A stretch of DNA of 42,228 nt from Kitasatospora sp. DSM 101779 (GCF_025655475.1 NZ_JAHTIK010000001.1:3990503-4032730); one strand, 5' to 3'. Shown: positions 1 through 8,664, counted from the first letter of the stretch. The notes: generated by a model from the sequence alone, not told the origin. Program-made: numbers and translations.

Positions 1-160
1 CGCCGCGCCGCGCCGGCACCGGACGGCCCTCGCTGCCGCCCGCGGCGGGCGGGGCGGGCGCACACTGGAGGTGCACGCCGGGCGCTCCGGCGCGGCGGAA
101 GGGACCGGTGGCAGCTCCGCGGCCGGCCGTCCGCCGCCCGCCCCCGGCCCGGAGGTGCCC

Positions 161-673
161 GTGTCCTCAGCCCCGGCAACCCCTCGGCGCGGCCCCTCGG
201 CCGTGCTGCGCCGGCTGGCGGGCGGGCTCGGGCGGGGCCGCAGCCGTCCGCTGCCGGACCCGGGGAACCGTCCGCCGGACCGGGAGACGCAGGCGGCCGC
301 CCTGCTGGCGGTGCTGGACGCGGCGGTGACGGAGCAGGCCGCGGCGGACCGCGCCCTCGCCGTGTGCGGGGAGCCGGGCCCGGTGCCGCCGGGGCTGGCC
401 GAGCAGTTGTCCCGGCAGGCGGTCCGGTACGGGAGGCTGGCGGGCTGGCTGCGGGCACTGCCGGCGGACGGCGATCTGGCGGGCGTCCGCGATCTGGCGA
501 TCCGGTTGGTGGCGTACCACCAGTGGATGCTGCACCAGTCGGCGAACCTGGCGTTCGCGGGCCACCACCGCCCGCGCAGCGAGGCCGCCCGGCAGCGGAT
601 CAACGGCCTGGGCGCCCCTGCGGACCGGTTGCGCGAGCTGCGCGACCGGCTGCGGGTCGACGTGCCGATGTGA
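161..673 (+). CDS. conserved hypothetical protein, about 170 aa
   Basis: The product is not recognised. I chose GTG 161 because GGAGG at 151-155 sits 5 bases upstream; the frame is open further up to GTG 71, but that start has no spaced ribosome binding site. The N-terminal 45 residues are Pro/Arg/Gly-rich and probably disordered. The rest is Leu/Ala/Arg-rich and predicted helical, with a conserved-looking central stretch (RLVAYHQWMLHQSANLAF). No signal peptide or membrane segment is visible. The gene reads toward the lipoprotein gene that follows 169 bases later and may or may not share its transcript. Strong GC bias at third codon positions supports real coding. Confidence 0.6.
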   Translation: MSSAPATPRRGPSAVLRRLAGGLGRGRSRPLPDPGNRPPDRETQAAALLAVLDAAVTEQAAADRALAVCGEPGPVPPGLAEQLSRQAVRYGRLAGWLRALPADGDLAGVRDLAIRLVAYHQWMLHQSANLAFAGHHRPRSEAARQRINGLGAPADRLRELRDRLRVDVPM

Positions 674-842
674 CCCGTCGTCAGCCGACGGTGCGACAGG
701 ATCCCGGCGGGCTGCGGCGCAGGTGGTCGGTGCCGGCCAGTAGGCTCCGCGTGAACGGCCGCGCGCAGACCGCCGCGGCCCGGGGGGCGGCCGGCCGGCG
801 TGAACGGCGGGCCGCACGGGAGTCATCCAGGGGGAGTCCGTC

Positions 843-1484
843 ATGCGTATCCGTCCTGCGGCCGTTGCCGCTCTGCTCGTCGCGACCGTGTTCGGTGCGG
901 CCGCCTGCGGCCCGGAGGGCTCCGGGAGCGACGGTGCGGCCGCCGCGCCGAGCAGGACGGCCGTGGCGCCGTCGGCCCCGGCGGGCGAGCCGTCGGCGGG
1001 CGGGCCGGACCCGGCCGCCACCGCCTCGGCCGGCAAGGGCGCCGGGTCCGCCGCCCCCGGCGCGGCGGACGCCGACAACGGCGGTCGCGGGCCGAACTGC
1101 AAGGAGTACTTCAAGACCCACAAGGTCGTCCGGGTCCGGACGGTCGACAAGGGCACGGGCAAGCTGACGGCGGACTCCGTCGAGGCGAACTGCAGCCCCA
1201 ACGGCCTCTTCTTCAACCCGGACGAGAAGCCCAAGCCGTACACCGTCTCGCCCGACGCGAAGATCACCGTCTACACGGACGAGAGCCTGAAGACCAGGAC
1301 CGTCACCGTGCGGTCGGGCACCGCGGGCGACGGCCTGGCGCACGTGAAGACCTGCGCCGAGAGCAACCACGCGACCGACCCGGACAGCCTGCCCAAGGGC
1401 TACTTCTGCTACCAGGACATGTACGAGTACACCGTGGACGCGAAGGGCGCCATCACCTCGCTGAAGGAGACCTGGAGCTCCTGA
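843..1484 (+). CDS. putative lipoprotein, 213 aa
   Basis: This is a secreted, probably membrane-anchored protein of unknown function. The N-terminus (MRIRP, then a hydrophobic run ending FGAAAC) is a lipoprotein-type signal with Cys22 as the predicted acylated residue, although the lipobox is weak (Ala at -3). Residues 23-75 are a Ser/Pro/Ala/Gly-rich linker of the kind seen between the anchor and the folded domain of actinobacterial lipoproteins. The folded part (about 80-213) has four Cys residues (NCKEYF, ANCSPN, KTCAES, FCYQD) that could make two disulfides outside the cell. ATG 843 follows a GGGGGAG-like ribosome binding site. The gene ends at a terminator shared with the convergent NlpC gene. 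Confidence 0.8.
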   Translation: MRIRPAAVAALLVATVFGAAACGPEGSGSDGAAAAPSRTAVAPSAPAGEPSAGGPDPAATASAGKGAGSAAPGAADADNGGRGPNCKEYFKTHKVVRVRTVDKGTGKLTADSVEANCSPNGLFFNPDEKPKPYTVSPDAKITVYTDESLKTRTVTVRSGTAGDGLAHVKTCAESNHATDPDSLPKGYFCYQDMYEYTVDAKGAITSLKETWSS

Positions 1485-1496
1485 CCGGGCACGAAG

Positions 1497-1527
1497 GGCC
1501 CCCGGCGGTCGTGCGCCGCCGGGGGCC
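1497..1527. terminator. bidirectional hairpin terminator
   Basis: A perfect 12-bp GC stem (1497-1508 with 1516-1527) and 7-base loop lies between the convergent lipoprotein gene (stop 1484) and the NlpC/P60 gene (stop 1545). It has no U tract, as is usual in streptomycetes. Confidence 0.75.
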
Positions 1528-1544
1528 TGCGGGGACGGGCGTCG

Positions 1545-2672
1545 TCACATGCCGTTCTTGCGGATGGCGGTGTACTCCGAGTACTTGGAGAGCGGGACCT
1601 CCCGGGAGACGCAGCCGAGGCTGCCGTTGTCCTCGAGGATGACCATCCGGGTGTGCTGCTTGTCCGCCCACCCGCCGAACAGGACGACGTGCTGCTCGCC
1701 GTGGGCCTGGTGGACGACCATGGCGTCACCGGGCATCATCGAGCTCTTGGAGATGTGGTGGGCGATGCCGCCGCTCTCGCTGATCAGCGGGCCGGTGGTG
1801 GTGCCGGGGCCGGGCAGGCCCCACGCCGCGGAGACGAAGCCGGAGCAGTCGACGCGGTAGCCGTTGGTCTCGGCGCCCTGGCTGTAGCCGAGCTTGCGGT
1901 TCACCCGCTCCATCGCCCGCTCGACCATGGCCTTCCGCTCGTCGGAGGCGCCGTCCAGGATGGGCTGGTCCTTGGGGCCGAGGCCCTGGCCGTTGTGGCG
2001 GTGCCAGTGGTCGCTCCAGGAGTCCCAGCCGGAGCCGTTGATGATGTGGGTCTGCCAGTCGCCGCGGCTGCGGTCCTTGATCTTCGGGCCGTCGTGGCGG
2101 CCGCCGGGCCGGGTGCTGATGCCGGTGCCGTCGCTGCCCGAGTCGTCGCTGCCGCCGTGGTTCCCGCCGCCGCCCGTGCTCCCGCCGCCGGTGTGGCCGC
2201 CACCGCCCGTGTGGCCGCCACCGCCGTGGTTCCCGCCGCCGTTGCCGCCGCCGTTCCCGCTCCCGGTGCCGTCGATGCCGGTGTGCGGGCCCTTGGGCTT
2301 CTCCTGTCCCGCGTGGGGCTTCTTGAGCGCCTCCTCGATCTTGCGCTCGATCTCCTTGTACTCGGCGAGGACCTGCTTGATCTTCTGGGCGTCCTGACCG
2401 AGCTCCTCGGTGAGCTGCTTCTTGGTCTTCTCCAGGGCGTCGGCCCGGTCGGAGATGTCCTTGACCTTGGACGCCACCTGGGCGGCCACGGCGAAGAAGT
2501 TGGCGACGCCGAGCAGCCCGCCGGCGCTCAGGTCGGTCGCGGCGGCCTTGGCGACGGCGTTCTTGATGGCCCCGACGCGCTGGCTCATCTCCGTCATCTT
2601 GGCGTTGATCTTCTGGAAGTCGCTCTGGATCTTCGCCAGCTCCTGCAGCTGGACGCCGAACTGATCGGCCAT
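1545..2672 (-). CDS. coiled-coil N-terminus plus NlpC/P60-like cell-wall hydrolase domain
   Basis: Predicted two-part secreted peptidase. Residues 1-135 are helical and WXG100-like in style (MADQFGVQLQELAKIQSDF start) with a hydrophobic patch near 50-65 and a long coiled coil. Residues about 140-200 are a Gly/Asn/His/Ser repeat linker. The C-terminal 120 residues carry an NlpC/P60 signature: Cys276 in VDCSGF, His328 in QHVVLFGGW, and a following acidic stretch (LEDNG) that could supply the third polar residue. This family cleaves peptidoglycan stem peptides. There is no Sec signal peptide, so export through a type VII (ESX-like) pathway is an inference from the N-terminal fold and from the WXG100-like gene 62 bases upstream. 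AGGAG lies 10 bases before ATG 2672. Confidence 0.82.
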   Translation of the reverse strand: MADQFGVQLQELAKIQSDFQKINAKMTEMSQRVGAIKNAVAKAAATDLSAGGLLGVANFFAVAAQVASKVKDISDRADALEKTKKQLTEELGQDAQKIKQVLAEYKEIERKIEEALKKPHAGQEKPKGPHTGIDGTGSGNGGGNGGGNHGGGGHTGGGGHTGGGSTGGGGNHGGSDDSGSDGTGISTRPGGRHDGPKIKDRSRGDWQTHIINGSGWDSWSDHWHRHNGQGLGPKDQPILDGASDERKAMVERAMERVNRKLGYSQGAETNGYRVDCSGFVSAAWGLPGPGTTTGPLISESGGIAHHISKSSMMPGDAMVVHQAHGEQHVVLFGGWADKQHTRMVILEDNGSLGCVSREVPLSKYSEYTAIRKNGM

Positions 2673-2734
2673 GGCGCGGTGTCTCCTCGTGCCTGCTGAT
2701 ACGTGCCTGGGACGGTGGGTGATGCGACGGCCGG

Positions 2735-3079
2735 TCAGAAGGCGTCGGCGAGGCCCTTGATCGCCTTGCCGAGCTCGTCGAGCTCGTCGGCGACGGTGTT
2801 GAGCTCCTTCACCCGGCTCTGCGCGTGCGCGACGAAGGCGTCGGAGGCCGGGCCGTGCCAGGTGAGGTGGCTCAGCGCGGTGCTGATCTCCTTGCCGAAC
2901 GCCTCGACGTCCTTGCCCATCTGCTGCAGTTCGGCGGCGTACTTCTCCAGTTCGGCGTCAGGGTCGCCGAACATCTCGCCGAGCACCCACTTGGCAATCT
3001 TGGTCGGTGCCCAGAACACGTCTTCAACGACGTTGACCGCCGCGCTTCCGAGGTCCTTGACGTCGTCCCACAGTCCCAC
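2735..3079 (-). CDS. WXG100-like ESX substrate/partner protein, 114 aa
   Basis: A small helical protein with the tryptophan-x-glycine turn (W74-H75-G76, in LTWHGPASDAF) flanked by two amphipathic helices (about 43-70 and 78-112). This is the hallmark of WXG100 proteins, which are exported by type VII secretion as helical-hairpin dimers. An extra N-terminal segment (residues 1-40, with WAPTKIAKWVLGEMF) precedes the hairpin and is not typical. GTG 3079 was chosen because GGGGGAAC lies just upstream; the ATG a few bases earlier is in another frame. The gene sits directly upstream of the NlpC-like gene on the same strand, so the two likely form an operon. No ESX ATPase or membrane component lies in the window. 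Confidence 0.75.
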   Translation of the reverse strand: MGLWDDVKDLGSAAVNVVEDVFWAPTKIAKWVLGEMFGDPDAELEKYAAELQQMGKDVEAFGKEISTALSHLTWHGPASDAFVAHAQSRVKELNTVADELDELGKAIKGLADAF

Positions 3080-3153
3080 AGCCGTTCCCCCATGCTTCTC
3101 TTGCACTACAGGCTGATAGTCGGTCAAAAGGCTAGCCGACCGGGCGGACCCGG

Positions 3154-3954
3154 TCAGCAGCGGGCGACGGCGAGAACGGCCGCGGCCGGCAGGGCCAGCA
3201 ACCCGTCCCCGCCGGTGCGCCCACCGGCGATCCGGTCGTAGTGCTCCTTGACCGTCGCGACCGTGGCGGACGGCAGTCCGGTGATCACCAGCCCGAGGTT
3301 GGCGATGCCGGAGGCCGGCCCCTGCCAGAACTCCTCGGGGGAGACCCGGTGCGTCCAGGCCAGCTGCCGGCCCTCCGGGTCCCGCCACCCCGCGCCGGCC
3401 AGCAGGCCGGCCAGGCCCTCCGGGGTCCGCTCGAAGTCGACCGGCAGCGACGGGAAGACCGGGCGTCCGACCCCGGCGGCGTCCAGCGCCTCGGTGAAGA
3501 GGCCCATCGCGGTGTTGCCGCTCGCCGCCCACACGGTGACGGCGATCCGCCCGCCGGGCCGGGTGACCCGCCGCAGCTCGGCCAGCGCGGCCGCCGGGTC
3601 CTCCACGTGATTGATCACGAAGTTGGCCACCACGGCGTCGAAGGAGTCGTCCGCGAAGGGCAGCTCGGGCAGGACGGCGTGCCGGACGTCCACCCCGGGC
3701 AGGTTCCTCGCGGCCAGCTCCACCATCCCGGGCTCGGCGTCCACCGCCGTCACCGAGGCACCGAGCCGCACCGCGGACGAGGCGGCCGTCCCCGGCCCGG
3801 TGCCGACGTCCAGGACCGCCGTCCCCACGCCGACACCGGCCGCGGCCACCAGCTCCGGCACCGCGGCCCCGCAGAGCGCCGCGAAGGTCCGCTCGTACGG
3901 GACGGCCTTGCCCGCCCACATCCGTCGCTCGTGCGCGTCGAACTCACCGGCCAC
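3154..3954 (-). CDS. class I SAM-dependent methyltransferase, 266 aa
   Basis: A Rossmann-fold methyltransferase. Motif I reads VLDVGTGPGTAA, an acidic residue follows at the end of strand 2 (VDAEPGM), and the post-I region contains LPFADDSFDAVV and the VTRPGG loop of the UbiE/type-11 group. The substrate cannot be read from sequence; the group includes quinone and small-molecule methylases. GTG 3954 follows AAGGGGGAG with good spacing; an upstream in-frame GTG at ATCAAG is possible but lacks a site. The gene is divergent from hrpA with 226 bases between them and is followed by the WXG100-NlpC pair on the same strand. Confidence 0.85.
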   Translation of the reverse strand: MAGEFDAHERRMWAGKAVPYERTFAALCGAAVPELVAAAGVGVGTAVLDVGTGPGTAASSAVRLGASVTAVDAEPGMVELAARNLPGVDVRHAVLPELPFADDSFDAVVANFVINHVEDPAAALAELRRVTRPGGRIAVTVWAASGNTAMGLFTEALDAAGVGRPVFPSLPVDFERTPEGLAGLLAGAGWRDPEGRQLAWTHRVSPEEFWQGPASGIANLGLVITGLPSATVATVKEHYDRIAGGRTGGDGLLALPAAAVLAVARC

Positions 3955-4180
3955 GGTCTCCCCCTTGATCGTCACGACTGGCCCGAGCACCCTACCGGCC
4001 GCTCGAACGGGCCCGAACGGTTGCCCGACGCGGCCCGCGCACCGCGGTGTGCGCCGCCGGGGTGAGGCGGCCGGGCGCCCGCCCGCCGGGCCGTTCGCAG
4101 ATCCCGGGCCGGGGCTGTGACACTGGAGGGGCTCGAAAACCGAGGTGCGCCGCCCCGTGCCTCCTTGCGAATCTAGAGGG

Positions 4181-7100
4181 ATGCCCGCAGTGAGTTCTCC
4201 CGTAGCCCGGTCCGCAGATGCGTCCACCATCGCGGAGCTGGCCGCCCGGCTGCCCGAGCTGATGCTCCGCGACCAGCAGCGGATCGGTCGGCGGCTGGAC
4301 GGCACCCGGCGGGTGCGCAGCCCGGAGGCCCGGCAGAAGATCGCCGACGAGCTGGCCGCCGAGATCGCGCAGGCCGAGCTCCGCGTCGAACAGCGCCGCG
4401 GCGCGGTGCCGGAGATCAGCTACCCGCAGGAGCTGCCGGTCAGCCAGAAGAAGGACGAGATCCTGGCGGCGATCCGCGACCACCAGGTGGTGATCGTCGC
4501 GGGCGAGACCGGCTCCGGCAAGACCACCCAGATCCCGAAGATCTGCCTGGAGCTGGGCCGCGGGGTGAAGGGCCTGGTCGGCCACACCCAGCCGCGCCGG
4601 ATCGCGGCCCGCACGGTCGCCGAGCGGGTGGCCGAGGAACTGGCGACACCGCTGGGCGAGGCGGTCGGCTGGAAGGTCCGCTTCACCGACCAGGTCGGCC
4701 AGGACACCCTGGTCAAGCTGATGACCGACGGCATCCTGCTCGCGGAGATCCAGACCGACCGGGAGCTGCGCCAGTACGACACGCTGATCATCGACGAGGC
4801 GCACGAGCGCAGCCTCAACATCGACTTCCTGCTCGGCTACCTCAAGCAGCTGCTGCCGCGCCGTCCCGACCTCAAGGTCGTGATCACCTCGGCGACGATC
4901 GACCCGGAGCGGTTCGCCGCGCACTTCGACGACGCCCCGATCGTCGAGGTCTCCGGCCGCACCTACCCGGTCGAGGTGCGCTACCGCCCGATGCTGGAGG
5001 AGGGCGCCGAGGAGGACGAGGTCGACCGGGACCGCGATCAGGTCCAGGCGATCTGCGACGCGGTGGAGGAGCTGCAGGCGGAGGGCCCGGGCGACATCCT
5101 GGTCTTCCTCTCGGGCGAGCGTGAGATCCGCGACACCGCGGACGCGCTGAACCGGATGAAGCTGAAGTCCACCGAGGTACTGCCGCTGTACGCCCGGCTC
5201 TCCTCGGCCGAGCAGCACAAGGTCTTCCAGCGGTCGAACAGCCGGCGCGTGGTGCTCGCCACCAACGTCGCCGAGACCTCGCTGACCGTGCCCGGCATCA
5301 AGTACGTGGTCGACCCGGGCACCGCCCGGATCTCCCGGTACAGCCACCGCACCAAGGTGCAGCGGCTGCCGATCGAGGCGGTCAGCCAGGCCAGCGCCAA
5401 CCAGCGCAAGGGCCGCTGCGGCCGCACCTCGGACGGCATCTGCATCCGGCTCTACTCGGAGGAGGACTTCCTCTCCCGTCCGGAGTTCACCGACGCCGAG
5501 ATCCTGCGCACCAACCTGGCCTCGGTCATCCTGCAGATGACGGCGGCGGGCCTGGGCGACATCGCGGCCTTCCCGTTCCTGGACCCGCCGGACTCGCGGA
5601 ACATCAAGGACGGCGTCAACCTGCTGCACGAGCTGGGCGCGCTCGACCCGGCGGAGAAGGACCACCGCAAGCGGCTCACCCCGCTCGGCCGCAAGCTGGC
5701 CCAGCTGCCGGTGGACCCGCGGATGGCCCGCATGGTGCTGGAGGCGGACCGGCTCGGCTGCGTCCGCGACGTCATGGTGATCGCCGCCGCGCTGTCCATC
5801 CAGGACCCGCGCGAGCGGCCCGCCGAGAAGCGCCAGGCCGCCGACGACCGGCACCGCCGGTTCACCTCGGAGACCTCGGACTTCCTCTCCTACCTGGCGA
5901 TGTGGCGCTACGTCAGGGAGCAGCAGAGGGAGCTCTCCTCCTCGGCCTTCCGCCGGATGTGCAAGCAGGAGTTCCTGAACTACCTGCGGATACGCGAGTG
6001 GCAGGACGTCTACGTCCAGCTGCGGACGGTCGCCAAGCAGCTCGGCGTGACCATCGACGAGCCCCATCCCGATGCCGAGCCCGATGCCGACCGCATCCAC
6101 CAGGCGCTGCTGTCCGGTCTGCTCTCGCACATCGGCCTGTTCGACGTGGAGAAGCGCGAGTACGGCGGCGCCCGGGGCGCCCGGTTCGCGGTCTTCCCGG
6201 GGTCGGGCCTGTTCAAGAAGCCGCCGCGCTGGGTGATGTCCGCCGAGCTGGTGGAGACCTCGCGGCTGTGGGCGCGGATCAACGCGAAGATCGAGCCCGA
6301 GTGGGTGGAGCCGCTGGCCGGCCACCTGATCAAGAAGTCGTACAGCGAGCCGCACTGGGAGAAGAAGGCCGGCGCGGTGCTGGCGTACGAGAAGGTGACC
6401 CTGTACGGGATGCCGGTCGTCGCCCAGCGCAAGGTGAACTACGGCCGGATCGACCCGGAGCTGTGCCGCGAGCTGTTCATCCGCAACGCGCTGGTCGAGG
6501 GCGACTGGGAGACCCATCACCGGTTCTTCGCGGAGAACCGCAAGCTGCTCGGCGAGGTCGAGGAGCTGGAGAACCGGGCCCGCCGCCGGGACATCCTGGT
6601 CGACGACCAGACCCTGTTCGACTTCTACGACGCCCGGCTGCCGGCTGAGATCGTCTCCACCCGGCACTTCGACTCCTGGTGGAAGAAGGCCCGGCACGAG
6701 CAGCCGGACCTGCTGAACTTCGAGAAGTCGATGCTCATCAACGAGTCGGCCGACGGCGTGACCGAGGCCGACTACCCGGACCACTGGCACCAGGGCGAGC
6801 TTCGCTTCAGGCTGACCTACCAGTTCGAGCCGGGCAGCGACGCGGACGGCGTCACGGTGCACATCCCGCTGCCGGTGCTCAACCAGGTCACCGACGAGGG
6901 CTTCGACTGGCAGATCCCGGGTCTGCGGGCCGAGCTGGTCACCGCGTACATCCGTTCGCTGCCGAAGGCGATCCGGCGCAACTTCGTGCCGGCGCCGGAC
7001 TTCGCGGCGGCCGCGCTGCGGCAGGTGAAGGACCGCCAGGAGCCGCTGCTGCCGACCCTGGAGCGGATCCTGCACCGGATGGGCGGGGTGGTGGTCCCGC

Positions 7101-8146
7101 CGGAGGCCTGGGACGACGAGCGGGTGCCGGACCACCTCAAGGTCACCTTCCGGGTGGTCGACGGGCGCAAGAAGCTCGCCGAGTCCAAGGACCTGGAGGA
7201 GCTGCGCCGGATGCTGCAGCCGAAGCTGTCGGCGACGCTCTCCAGCGCCGCCTCCGGCCGGGGCATCGAGCAGGCCGGGCTGACCGCCTGGCCGGCCGGG
7301 CTGCCGGTGCTGCAGCGGACCTTCGAGCAGCGCTCCCGCGGCCACTCGGTGCGGGCCTACCCGGCGCTGGTGGACGAGGGCGACTCGGTGGCGGTGCGGC
7401 TGTTCGACACCCCGGAGGCCCAGGAGCAGGCGATGTGGGCCGGCACCCGCCGGCTGCTGATGCTCCGGGTGAACTCCCCGGCGAAGTCGATCCAGGGCCG
7501 GCTGGGCAACCAGGCGAAGCTCGCCCTCTCGTACAACCCGCACGGGTCGATCCCGGCGCTGTTCGAGGACGTGGTCGGGGCGGCGGTCGACCGGCTGATG
7601 GAGCTGAACGGCGGCCCGGCCTGGGACGAGGCGGCGTTCACCGCGCTGTTCGACAAGGTCCGGGCGGACCTGTACGACCTGTCGGCGGACGCCACGCTGA
7701 AGACGGCGACCGCACTGATCGCCTTCCACCGCGCGTCGACCCGGTTGAAGGCGGTCTCCAGCCCGGTGCTGCTGAACGCGGTGAACGACGTACGGCTGCA
7801 CCTGGCCTCGCTGGTGTACCCGGGGTTCGTGACCGAGACCGGCTGGCAGCGGCTGCCGGACCTGAAGCGCTATCTGCTGGCGGTGGACCGCCGCCTGGAG
7901 GCGCTGCCGGACCATCCGCAGCGGGACGCCCAGAACCTGCTGAAGGTGCAGGGCGTGCAGCAGGCCTACGGCGAGCTGCTGGCCCGGGTGCCGGCCGGGC
8001 GCGAGCCCTCGCCGGAGATCCGGGCGATCCGCTGGATGATCGAGGAGCTGCGGGTGAGCTTCTTCGCCCAGGGGCTGGGCACGCCGGCGCCCGTCTCGGA
8101 GAAGCGCATCCTCAAGGCGATGGACGCCGCGGCGGCCACCCTCTGA
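4181..8146 (+). CDS. hrpA: ATP-dependent RNA helicase HrpA (DEAH box), 1321 aa
   Basis: A full-length HrpA. The helicase core has Walker A GETGSGKTT (108-116), motif II DEAH (205-208), motif III SAT (237-239) and motif VI-like QRKGRCGR, followed by the helicase-associated HA2 and OB-fold regions and the long C-terminal DUF3418 domain that ends at about residue 1310. The length agrees with the family (about 1300). In other bacteria HrpA acts on mRNA and on stalled or collided ribosomes. ATG 4181 was chosen because AGAGGG precedes it; the frame is open upstream to 4145 without a ribosome site. It is followed by an 18-bp perfect hairpin terminator. Confidence 0.97.
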   Translation: MPAVSSPVARSADASTIAELAARLPELMLRDQQRIGRRLDGTRRVRSPEARQKIADELAAEIAQAELRVEQRRGAVPEISYPQELPVSQKKDEILAAIRDHQVVIVAGETGSGKTTQIPKICLELGRGVKGLVGHTQPRRIAARTVAERVAEELATPLGEAVGWKVRFTDQVGQDTLVKLMTDGILLAEIQTDRELRQYDTLIIDEAHERSLNIDFLLGYLKQLLPRRPDLKVVITSATIDPERFAAHFDDAPIVEVSGRTYPVEVRYRPMLEEGAEEDEVDRDRDQVQAICDAVEELQAEGPGDILVFLSGEREIRDTADALNRMKLKSTEVLPLYARLSSAEQHKVFQRSNSRRVVLATNVAETSLTVPGIKYVVDPGTARISRYSHRTKVQRLPIEAVSQASANQRKGRCGRTSDGICIRLYSEEDFLSRPEFTDAEILRTNLASVILQMTAAGLGDIAAFPFLDPPDSRNIKDGVNLLHELGALDPAEKDHRKRLTPLGRKLAQLPVDPRMARMVLEADRLGCVRDVMVIAAALSIQDPRERPAEKRQAADDRHRRFTSETSDFLSYLAMWRYVREQQRELSSSAFRRMCKQEFLNYLRIREWQDVYVQLRTVAKQLGVTIDEPHPDAEPDADRIHQALLSGLLSHIGLFDVEKREYGGARGARFAVFPGSGLFKKPPRWVMSAELVETSRLWARINAKIEPEWVEPLAGHLIKKSYSEPHWEKKAGAVLAYEKVTLYGMPVVAQRKVNYGRIDPELCRELFIRNALVEGDWETHHRFFAENRKLLGEVEELENRARRRDILVDDQTLFDFYDARLPAEIVSTRHFDSWWKKARHEQPDLLNFEKSMLINESADGVTEADYPDHWHQGELRFRLTYQFEPGSDADGVTVHIPLPVLNQVTDEGFDWQIPGLRAELVTAYIRSLPKAIRRNFVPAPDFAAAALRQVKDRQEPLLPTLERILHRMGGVVVPPEAWDDERVPDHLKVTFRVVDGRKKLAESKDLEELRRMLQPKLSATLSSAASGRGIEQAGLTAWPAGLPVLQRTFEQRSRGHSVRAYPALVDEGDSVAVRLFDTPEAQEQAMWAGTRRLLMLRVNSPAKSIQGRLGNQAKLALSYNPHGSIPALFEDVVGAAVDRLMELNGGPAWDEAAFTALFDKVRADLYDLSADATLKTATALIAFHRASTRLKAVSSPVLLNAVNDVRLHLASLVYPGFVTETGWQRLPDLKRYLLAVDRRLEALPDHPQRDAQNLLKVQGVQQAYGELLARVPAGREPSPEIRAIRWMIEELRVSFFAQGLGTPAPVSEKRILKAMDAAAATL

Positions 8147-8192
8147 CCGCGGCGGGCCCCGTCCAGCGGTTCCCGGACGGGGCCCGCCGCGG
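8147..8192 (+). terminator. hrpA terminator
   Basis: A perfect 18-bp GC-only stem (8147-8164 with 8175-8192) and 10-base loop that starts at the base after the hrpA stop codon. Confidence 0.85.
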
Positions 8193-8273
8193 CCGGTTCG
8201 ACCTGGGGCCCCGCCATGCAGTACGATCTGTCTTGTTCGCGAGCGAGAGCAAGCGGACGGATCAGAAATCTCT

Positions 8274-8347
8274 GGTCCCGTGGAGCAGTTGGTTAGCTCG
8301 CCACCCTGTCAAGGTGGAGGTCGCGGGTTCAAGTCCCGTCGGGATCG
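8274..8347 (+). tRNA. tRNA-Asp (anticodon GUC)
   Basis: A complete cloverleaf of 74 bases: a 7-bp acceptor stem (GGTCCCG with CGGGATC, one G-U), a D stem GAGC/GCTC with loop AGTTGGTTA, an anticodon stem CCACC/GGTGG with loop CTGTCAA, a 5-base variable region, a T stem with loop TTCAAGT, and discriminator G. The anticodon GTC reads aspartate GAC/GAU. CCA is not encoded (GCA follows). A plausible promoter lies upstream, with -10 TACGAT at 8222-8227 and a -35-like TCGACC 18 bases before it. A hairpin follows at 8358. Confidence 0.97.
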
Positions 8348-8357
8348 CAGTACAGGC

Positions 8358-8389
8358 AGAGGCCCGGAGCCGTAAGGTTCCGGGCCTCT
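8358..8389 (+). terminator. tRNA-Asp terminator hairpin
   Basis: A perfect 11-bp stem (8358-8368 with 8379-8389) with a 10-base loop, starting 11 bases after the tRNA. Confidence 0.8.
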
Positions 8390-8450
8390 GGCGTTCGCTC
8401 CGCCGGATCGCTGACACCGGGTCAGCCCCTACACCGGCCTAGGTCTAGAC

Positions 8451-8496
8451 CTCAAGATAACGACGGCGTGACAGTCGTCACTTATCCGTTCTTGAG
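8451..8496. other. three-tier inverted repeat, possible structured RNA
   Basis: A 46-base imperfect palindrome: outer arms CTCAAGA/TCTTGAG, middle ACGG/CCGT, inner GTGAC-N4-GTCAC (8468-8481). It lies in the 227-base gap between the tRNA-Asp terminator and the bldC terminator. An exact 12-bp palindrome AGGTCTAGACCT (8441-8452) touches its left edge. An AT-rich patch follows at about 8527-8565, unusual for this genome. In the minus direction that patch contains TTGCCG, an 18-base spacer and TACATA, which could serve as a promoter reading through the palindrome toward the tRNA terminator. No convincing protein-coding frame is present. The role is unknown. Confidence 0.4.
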
Positions 8497-8616
8497 ATCG
8501 GACACCGGACGCACCCTCGCCGGGGGTGGAGATTTAATATGTAAAATTGCACATGCATTCCCGGCAATTCCCCCCACCCCCATCAGCCCCATCGGGAATG
8601 TCCGATTCCGGCATGC

Positions 8617-8664
8617 CGAAGGGCCGTCCCCCCGACCCGGCGGAGTCGGGGACACGGCCCTTCG
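8617..8664 (-). terminator. bldC terminator
   Basis: An 11-bp outer stem (8617-8627 with 8654-8664) encloses a second C-rich/G-rich stem. It lies 20 bases beyond the bldC stop codon. Confidence 0.75.

Noticed and set aside
1..160. Possible end of an upstream gene
   Set aside because: No frame with coding character is clear; the sequence is GC-rich and the first supported start is at 161.
2110..2275. Tandem repeat of GGTGG/GCCGCC type, considered as a repeat locus or CRISPR-like array
   Set aside because: It encodes the Gly/Asn/His linker of the NlpC-like protein in frame; there are no spacers.
3992..7915. 1307-codon open frame on the minus strand opposite hrpA
   Set aside because: It is exactly antisense to a textbook helicase, its translation is Arg/Leu/Val/His-rich without domains, and such shadows are expected where third codon positions are almost all G or C.
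8274..8347. tRNA-Asp 3' end as a phage or AICE attachment site
   Set aside because: No integrase, no direct repeat of the tRNA 3' end and no foreign-looking genes are found nearby.
6679..8442. 587-codon plus-strand frame overlapping the end of hrpA and the tRNA
   Set aside because: It runs through hrpA in another frame, through its terminator and through tRNA-Asp. The composition is Gly/Ala/Arg-rich and non-protein-like.
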